A DNA stretch of 64,000 nt, taken from Thiotrichales bacterium. GTDB lineage: Bacteria; Pseudomonadota; Gammaproteobacteria; Thiomicrospirales; Thiomicrospiraceae. The notes below the pieces were generated by a model. That model made no database searches. It worked only from the letters and a program-made list of their open reading frames with translations, and had not been told where the DNA came from. Both the position numbers and the translations under genes were made by a program. The stretch spans positions 124,001 through 188,000 of the forward strand of contig JAFGUG010000011.1 of NCBI GenBank assembly GCA_016938655.1, given 5' to 3'. This document shows, in pieces, positions 59,793 through 64,000 of this stretch (position 1 is the stretch's first letter; each line of letters opens with the position of its first letter).

Positions 59793-62249
59793 ATGAACTT
59801 TGATTTTGATCCCGGTGACGCTATTACGAATGCTTACGGTGAACGTTTTTTTCCCAGCATTAACGGCAACCTGTTTGAAAAAAGTTCAGCTGCAACCGTA
59901 TTTGGTCGTTACTTTAAAGAGACCTTCAATAGAAAAGATACCCTATACATTATTGGGGGGAGTGATTCAGGTTTACTGCCTTTTTACCTAGCAGATTTCT
60001 ACAAAACGGGACGTGGTGGGCGCAAGTTTATCTTTCTAGACTTTAAGGCGGTGTTTAAAGAGATTGATATTTCCGGTCTGCCGAGTTGGATTGAGTGTTA
60101 TCCCGCTGACTTCTCAATGGGATTGCTGAGCCAGACCGAAGTGGAATATATGGCCTCAGGCAGAATGGCATTGATTAAGTCACTCGCGATGATTGATGCC
60201 AAATACCAAGACGTGTACGGTCAGTTTTTAGCTTACCTTGAAGGGGAATATCGCAAGCTGATGTTTGCTGAAAACGTCACCAGTGTCACGCGCTCCTTTG
60301 TCGATGCACAACTGATGAACATTCACCGTAATATCAAACCCATTAAATTACTGCGTGGCAAACTCAAGCAACGCGATGTGCTAATGATTGGCGGTGGCCC
60401 CTCTCTGGATGACTCGATTGATTGGATTAAGGCCAATGCTGATAAATTCATTATTTTTGCTGCCGCGCGAACCGCGCCAAGAATGTTGAAAGAGGGGATT
60501 AAACCGGATTTTTTAGTGTCGGTAGACCCACACGATTTGAGCTTTGATAACTCCAAGCGCATGTTGGAATTTGAGCAAGATACCATCTTGATGAACTGTC
60601 ATCACATTAATCCGAAACTGTTAAACCAGTGGGCGCTCAACAGTGTCTATTTTGGTGGCTCATTACCGTGGGGCGAATCCGAAGAGAACTCCAGTTCACC
60701 GGGCCCAACGGTCATTCATAGTGCCTTGCACCAAGCGGTGTTTATGGGGGCGTCTAACGTCTATTTAACGGGCGTTGATTTGTGTTTTTACAACGGACAA
60801 ACGCACGCCTCGGGCAGTGCCGAGAGTGAGATTGGTAAGTTGGGGGTGAAACATTTAACCCAAGTAGAAACCTATGCTGGTGAGATGGCTGAAACCGACC
60901 AAGCGTTCTCCAGTGGGGTTGACTCTTTGGCTTGGCTTGTAAAAGGTTATAAAACGCACTCACCCGACTGTTCAATCTACAATTTGAGCCAAAATGCCGC
61001 TCGCGTTGATGGTGTTGAGTTTAAAGATAAATCCACGGTACCCGTGGATGGATTATCCAGTAAGCATGGGTTAATGGATGAGATGAATGACATTTTAACG
61101 GTTGACCTAAAAACCATGCAAAGTCATCAAAAAAAGCATCTAACGCTTTTTCAGAAAAAACGTCTGTTATTAAAAGAGGCAATTAAGCTTGCAGAACAAG
61201 GGTTAAAACTAACTGCAAAATACTCTGAAACCACGCCCGACTCAAACAAACTGGTTAAAGTAAAAATTAAGCTCGATAAAAAACTTGGCGAGTTGGGGGA
61301 GATGCTTTATCACTATGGCATTGATTATTTTCGTGATGTGTTTCGCCCAGTGGAAGACGAAACACAGATGACGCAAGATGAGATTAGCTCAACCTTAGAA
61401 GGTTACTTTAAAGGTATGAAGGCGAGTTGCACCGATTTTATCGCCCGTTTAGACAAATCGATGATTGTGCTTAAAAACCGCATTGAAGAGTACCGTGAAA
61501 CCAGCAGGCCTGCTGATTTATTGCCCGCGTGGATGAATCAATTTGAAATTGGTCGTTACCGTATTTGGATGCATTATCATCCCAATGTTGAATTGACCAC
61601 AGAAGATCAAGCGGCGTTAGATCAAGCGGCTCAAATTTTACAAAAAAACATTTTGCACACCAATACCAAACAGGCGCAACTATTAAAAGACCGCAGCTTA
61701 TCGCCGGTGGAGTTGCATGGTAAAGCGATGGGGGCTTTCACTAAGCAAGACCTAGATGCGTTAAAAGATATTCAAACTCAGCTTAAAAAAGTACCGGGTT
61801 ATGAAGGTCAGCAACTTGCCTGTTTGGTGAAGGGTATGATTGCCGATTTGCAGGAAGAATCAGAAGTCGCGATTGAGGCCTATGCCGCCATTAGCTTTAA
61901 ACCGTTTAAACTGCTAGCCTTAAAACGCCAGTTGCATTATGCCATGTTGGCTGATCAGCAAGATCAGGTGCTGATTCACTTTGAACATCTCTGTGAGTTT
62001 TCAATTGAATATATGTTGCCGTATGCCGATTATTTAACGTTATTGGGGCAAAACGAATTTGCCTTTGCGGTGATGCACGCCTTTATTCAAAAATCGCCCG
62101 AACATTTTTCAGGGTTATTAAAGTTGGCCGAGTTGGCTTTAAAGGTCGGTAAGGCGGCCGAGGCATTAGATGCACTTAAACAAGCAGAAGCATTGCAACC
62201 CAATAACCCGCAAGTTAAACAGATGATTCAGCTTTTGACGTCCAATTAA
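59793..62249 (+). CDS. Motility accessory factor (Maf, DUF115/MptE-like) flagellin glycosyltransferase
   Basis: An 818-residue protein. Its central domain (residues about 190-420) has the DUF115/MptE-like features DVLMIGGGPSLDDSIDW, FIIFAAARTAPRMLKEGIKP and DFLVSVDPHD, with an ASNVYLTGVDLCF strand. This is the domain shared by Maf proteins, which transfer nonulosonic acids to flagellin in the cytoplasm. The C-terminal ~250 residues are helical and TPR-like (FSGLLKLAELALKVGKAAEA, then LDALKQAEALQPNNPQV). It sits between the CMP-sugar genes and the flagellins, as expected. An exact AGCAGGCCTGCT (61503-61514) encodes SRPAD within it. Confidence 0.87.
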   Translation: MNFDFDPGDAITNAYGERFFPSINGNLFEKSSAATVFGRYFKETFNRKDTLYIIGGSDSGLLPFYLADFYKTGRGGRKFIFLDFKAVFKEIDISGLPSWIECYPADFSMGLLSQTEVEYMASGRMALIKSLAMIDAKYQDVYGQFLAYLEGEYRKLMFAENVTSVTRSFVDAQLMNIHRNIKPIKLLRGKLKQRDVLMIGGGPSLDDSIDWIKANADKFIIFAAARTAPRMLKEGIKPDFLVSVDPHDLSFDNSKRMLEFEQDTILMNCHHINPKLLNQWALNSVYFGGSLPWGESEENSSSPGPTVIHSALHQAVFMGASNVYLTGVDLCFYNGQTHASGSAESEIGKLGVKHLTQVETYAGEMAETDQAFSSGVDSLAWLVKGYKTHSPDCSIYNLSQNAARVDGVEFKDKSTVPVDGLSSKHGLMDEMNDILTVDLKTMQSHQKKHLTLFQKKRLLLKEAIKLAEQGLKLTAKYSETTPDSNKLVKVKIKLDKKLGELGEMLYHYGIDYFRDVFRPVEDETQMTQDEISSTLEGYFKGMKASCTDFIARLDKSMIVLKNRIEEYRETSRPADLLPAWMNQFEIGRYRIWMHYHPNVELTTEDQAALDQAAQILQKNILHTNTKQAQLLKDRSLSPVELHGKAMGAFTKQDLDALKDIQTQLKKVPGYEGQQLACLVKGMIADLQEESEVAIEAYAAISFKPFKLLALKRQLHYAMLADQQDQVLIHFEHLCEFSIEYMLPYADYLTLLGQNEFAFAVMHAFIQKSPEHFSGLLKLAELALKVGKAAEALDALKQAEALQPNNPQVKQMIQLLTSN
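61503..61514. repeat. AGCAGGCCTGCT palindrome inside maf
   Basis: An exact copy read as Ser-Arg-Pro-Ala-Asp, the same reading phase as the copy at 50471. Confidence 0.95.
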
Positions 62250-62275
62250 TTCGTTGTCATAAGAGAATAACCCAT

Positions 62276-62307
62276 AAAAACGTACTTTAATCAGTGCGTT
62301 TTTTTTT
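62276..62307 (+). terminator. Terminator after maf
   Basis: AAAAACGTACT and AGTGCGTTTTT pair (one G-T) around a 6-base loop, followed by a T run. Confidence 0.85.
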
Positions 62308-62412
62308 GTCCATCCCTCCTGTAAAGCATCCTGTGAACCACCCTTAAGCCTCCTGTTAAGCCTTCCAAACTGATACCCCTACAAAAAAATGACAAAAAAA
62401 GGTTAAAAAAAC

Positions 62413-62438
62413 TAAAGAAAGAAGTCTCGTGCCGTTAC
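62413..62438 (+). promoter_or_regulatory. Sigma-28 (FliA) promoter of the first flagellin gene
   Basis: TAAAG (62413-62417) and GCCGTTAC (62431-62438), with 14 bases between TAAA and GCCG, fit the FliA consensus closely. It lies about 85 bases before the flagellin start. Confidence 0.78.
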
Positions 62439-62523
62439 ATAAATTGAAGGTAAGAAACATTACCTCATAAATATAAGAAATGTAAAAACACAACACACAA
62501 AAAGAGACAAGGGAGAACTTATC

Positions 62524-63474
62524 ATGGCTATGGTAATTAACACAAATATGGGATCTTTAAACGCAGTTCGTTTATTGGATCAAACCTCGGGTGAACAGAA
62601 AACGACAATGGAGCGTTTAACATCCGGTTTAAGAATTAACCGTTCAGCAGATGATGCAGCTGGTTTAGCGGTAGCAGAAGGGATGAACTCGCAGATTCGT
62701 GGAACGGACATGGCGATTCGTAATACCAATGATGGTATCTCTTTAGTGCAGACCTTAGATGGTGCAGCTGAAGAAGTAGTAAGCATGCTACAGCGTATGC
62801 GTGAATTATCGGTTCAGTCTTTAAACGGCACTTACAGTGCCGAAAACCGTTTACAAATGGACCAAGAAGTCCAACAGTTAATGACGGAAATTGACCGAGT
62901 TGCGGTGACCACCAAATTTAACGAAGTGAATATTATGCAAAATGTTGCGGCATCGGGATCGATTTTATCAGCGGCGCCTTCGGCATTAAATATTCATGCC
63001 GGTTGGGAAACAGGGATGGACAATAAAATCCCAGTATCCATTGGTAACTTTAATACCGGTTTGTCTGGTTCAGCGGGTGGAGCGAATGTATTTGGATATT
63101 TCACACACTACAGCACACAAGTTGCAGGTGGAGCGCAGGTTGCGATTTCCATTCGTGAGTCGGCTTTTAGTACGGCAGACATCACAACCGTTACCGGTGC
63201 CTCAATTGCATTGATGAAAGTAGATGGGGCTCTGTCCAACATCAATACTCTAAGATCAAAATGGGGTGCTTTGCAAAATCGTATGGAATCAACCGTATCG
63301 AACTTAAGTAACGTAAATGAAAACATGAACGCTGCACGTTCACAGATTATTGATGCCGATTTTGCAAGAGAAAGTGCAAACCTAGCAAGAACGCAGGTTC
63401 TTCAACAAGCAGGGATGAGTATGCTCTCTCAAGCCAATCAGCAGTCACAGAATGTACTTCAGTTGCTGCAGTAA
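62524..63474 (+). CDS. fliC: Flagellin (copy 1)
   Basis: A 316-residue filament subunit. The conserved N-terminal helices (VINTNMGSLNAVRLLDQTSG, then ERLTSGLRINRSADDAAGLA) and the C-terminal helices (ARSQIIDADFARESANLART, then MLSQANQQSQNVLQLLQ) are complete. The exposed middle (residues about 145-230) is short and rich in Ser, Thr and Asn, the likely site of Leg glycosylation by Maf. It follows GGGAGAA and is read from a FliA promoter. It is followed 149 bases later by a second flagellin. Confidence 0.95.
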   Translation: MAMVINTNMGSLNAVRLLDQTSGEQKTTMERLTSGLRINRSADDAAGLAVAEGMNSQIRGTDMAIRNTNDGISLVQTLDGAAEEVVSMLQRMRELSVQSLNGTYSAENRLQMDQEVQQLMTEIDRVAVTTKFNEVNIMQNVAASGSILSAAPSALNIHAGWETGMDNKIPVSIGNFNTGLSGSAGGANVFGYFTHYSTQVAGGAQVAISIRESAFSTADITTVTGASIALMKVDGALSNINTLRSKWGALQNRMESTVSNLSNVNENMNAARSQIIDADFARESANLARTQVLQQAGMSMLSQANQQSQNVLQLLQ

Positions 63475-63543
63475 AACAGAATTCGAGCGAATCAGTTTTC
63501 TGATGGACTCAAATAGGATTTGGGACTCAACCCAAACAGAATT

Positions 63544-63588
63544 CGCCACCTAGTTGGCGGATAACTTAAAGTTAGCAACCCAACTAGG
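63544..63588 (+). promoter_or_regulatory. Alternative hairpins in the leader of the second flagellin
   Basis: CGCCA/TGGCG (63544-63559) and CCTAGTTGG/CCAACTAGG (63549-63557 with 63580-63588) share bases and cannot form together. The pair lies 36 bases before the second flagellin start. A 12-base direct repeat AAACAGAATTCG (63474-63485 and 63534-63545) precedes it. Confidence 0.5.
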
Positions 63589-63623
63589 GCAAGACTAACA
63601 TTTTCTAAAAAAGGAGATTTATC

Positions 63624-64000
63624 ATGGCAATGGTAATCAATACAAATATGGGTTCGGTGAATGCCAACCGTATTTTAGAAAGAACCTCTGGTGAGCAGAT
63701 GACCGCTATGGAGCGTCTAACCTCCGGTAAACAGATCAACAGTGCCGCGGATAACGCAGCGGGTCTGGCAATCTCTACTGGTATGACATCACAGATTATG
63801 GGTACAGATCAGTCCATTCGTAATGCGAATGACGGTATCTCACTTGTCCAGACGCTTGATGGAGCAGCAGAAGAAGTTGTTAGCATGTTGCAGCGTATGC
63901 GTGAACTGTCAGTTCAGTCTTTGAACGGAACCTACAGTACTGAAAACCGTGGACAGATGCAGGAAGAGTATGCTCAGTTAACGACTGAGATTAATCGTGT
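63624..64000 (+). CDS. fliC: Flagellin (copy 2), cut by the window edge
   Basis: The first 125 codons of a second flagellin, nearly identical to copy 1 in the N-terminal helices (VINTNMGSVNANRILERTSG, LVQTLDGAAEEVVSMLQRMR, LSVQSLNGTYSTENRGQMQE). It begins after AAGGAG at ATG 63624 and runs off the end of the window. Multiple flagellin genes are common in polar flagella. No clear FliA promoter is seen in the 149-base spacer, so it may be cotranscribed with copy 1 or use the leader at 63544. Confidence 0.93.
   Translation, partial: MAMVINTNMGSVNANRILERTSGEQMTAMERLTSGKQINSAADNAAGLAISTGMTSQIMGTDQSIRNANDGISLVQTLDGAAEEVVSMLQRMRELSVQSLNGTYSTENRGQMQEEYAQLTTEINR

Noticed and set aside
3150-61514. A plain restriction site (StuI, AGGCCT) as full explanation for the iterated palindrome
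   Set aside because: Overrepresentation extends to all 12 bases and often beyond, which a 6-base recognition sequence alone does not explain.
63565-63592. FliA promoter (TAAAG...GGGCAAG) before the second flagellin
   Set aside because: Spacing and the -10 element match the consensus poorly compared with the good sites at 37076 and 62413.
1-64000. CRISPR array or defence island
   Set aside because: No regularly spaced repeats with unique spacers and no cas, restriction or toxin-antitoxin genes were seen in the window.

Overview
The window looks like the chromosome of a free-living, AT-leaning gammaproteobacterium with a polar, sheath-type flagellar system. Gene content and order (PomAB-type stator, FlgT/FlgP, FlgM-FlgN-FlgA next to CheV, PEP carboxylase, inorganic pyrophosphatase and fructose-1,6-bisphosphatase side by side, an FNR regulator) recall the Thiomicrospira/Hydrogenovibrio/Thiomicrorhabdus group of autotrophic sulfur oxidisers. 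That assignment is inferred from content and was not tested by any search.

Layout. 1-3.3 kb: tRNA-Ser and tRNA-Arg, then a 2.6 kb AT-rich accessory segment bounded by a 68-bp perfect direct repeat that starts at the tRNA-Arg CCA end. It holds two tandem PEP-CTERM protein genes and a decayed GIY-YIG-type gene. 3.3-26.6 kb: housekeeping genes in short convergent and divergent operons (amidohydrolase, trpS, a TetR/metallo-beta-lactamase-fold pair, pcnB-folK-panB-panC, pomA and a frameshifted pomB, panD, ppc, ppa, fbp, a MltF-like transglycosylase, a dihydrolipoyl dehydrogenase homologue, rnr-rlmB, and a sugar kinase fused to a Rieske iron-sulfur domain). 26.6-32.8 kb: a 0.5 kb AT-rich intergenic region with three clustered DnaA boxes, then fnr behind an exact FNR box, pal, pepN and an LppC/LpoA-like gene.

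32.9-50 kb is flagellar: a small envelope-protein operon containing FlgP; the minus-strand PilZ, FlgN, FlgM and FlgA genes; then cheV, flgT and flgBCDE-FGH-IJ-L. Sigma-54 promoters precede flgB, flgF and flgI, and a sigma-28 promoter precedes flgMN. flgK is missing from its expected place; only a 38-codon ORF resembling a C-terminal axial-protein helix sits between flgJ and flgL. 51.4-62.2 kb is a flagellin glycosylation locus: legB, legC, legH, a DUF2920-like alpha/beta hydrolase, legI and legG (overlapping, behind a sigma-28-like promoter), then ptmE-like, legF and a Maf (DUF115) glycosyltransferase. Together these predict CMP-legionaminic acid synthesis and its transfer to flagellin. Two flagellin genes follow, the second cut by the window edge.

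The most unusual global signal is a 12-bp palindrome, AGCAGGCCTGCT, present 12 times exactly (about 0.004 expected by chance in 64 kb) with many near copies. It occurs both between genes and inside reading frames, once in the loop of a terminator, and in two related ~40-bp elements upstream of flgB and flgI.
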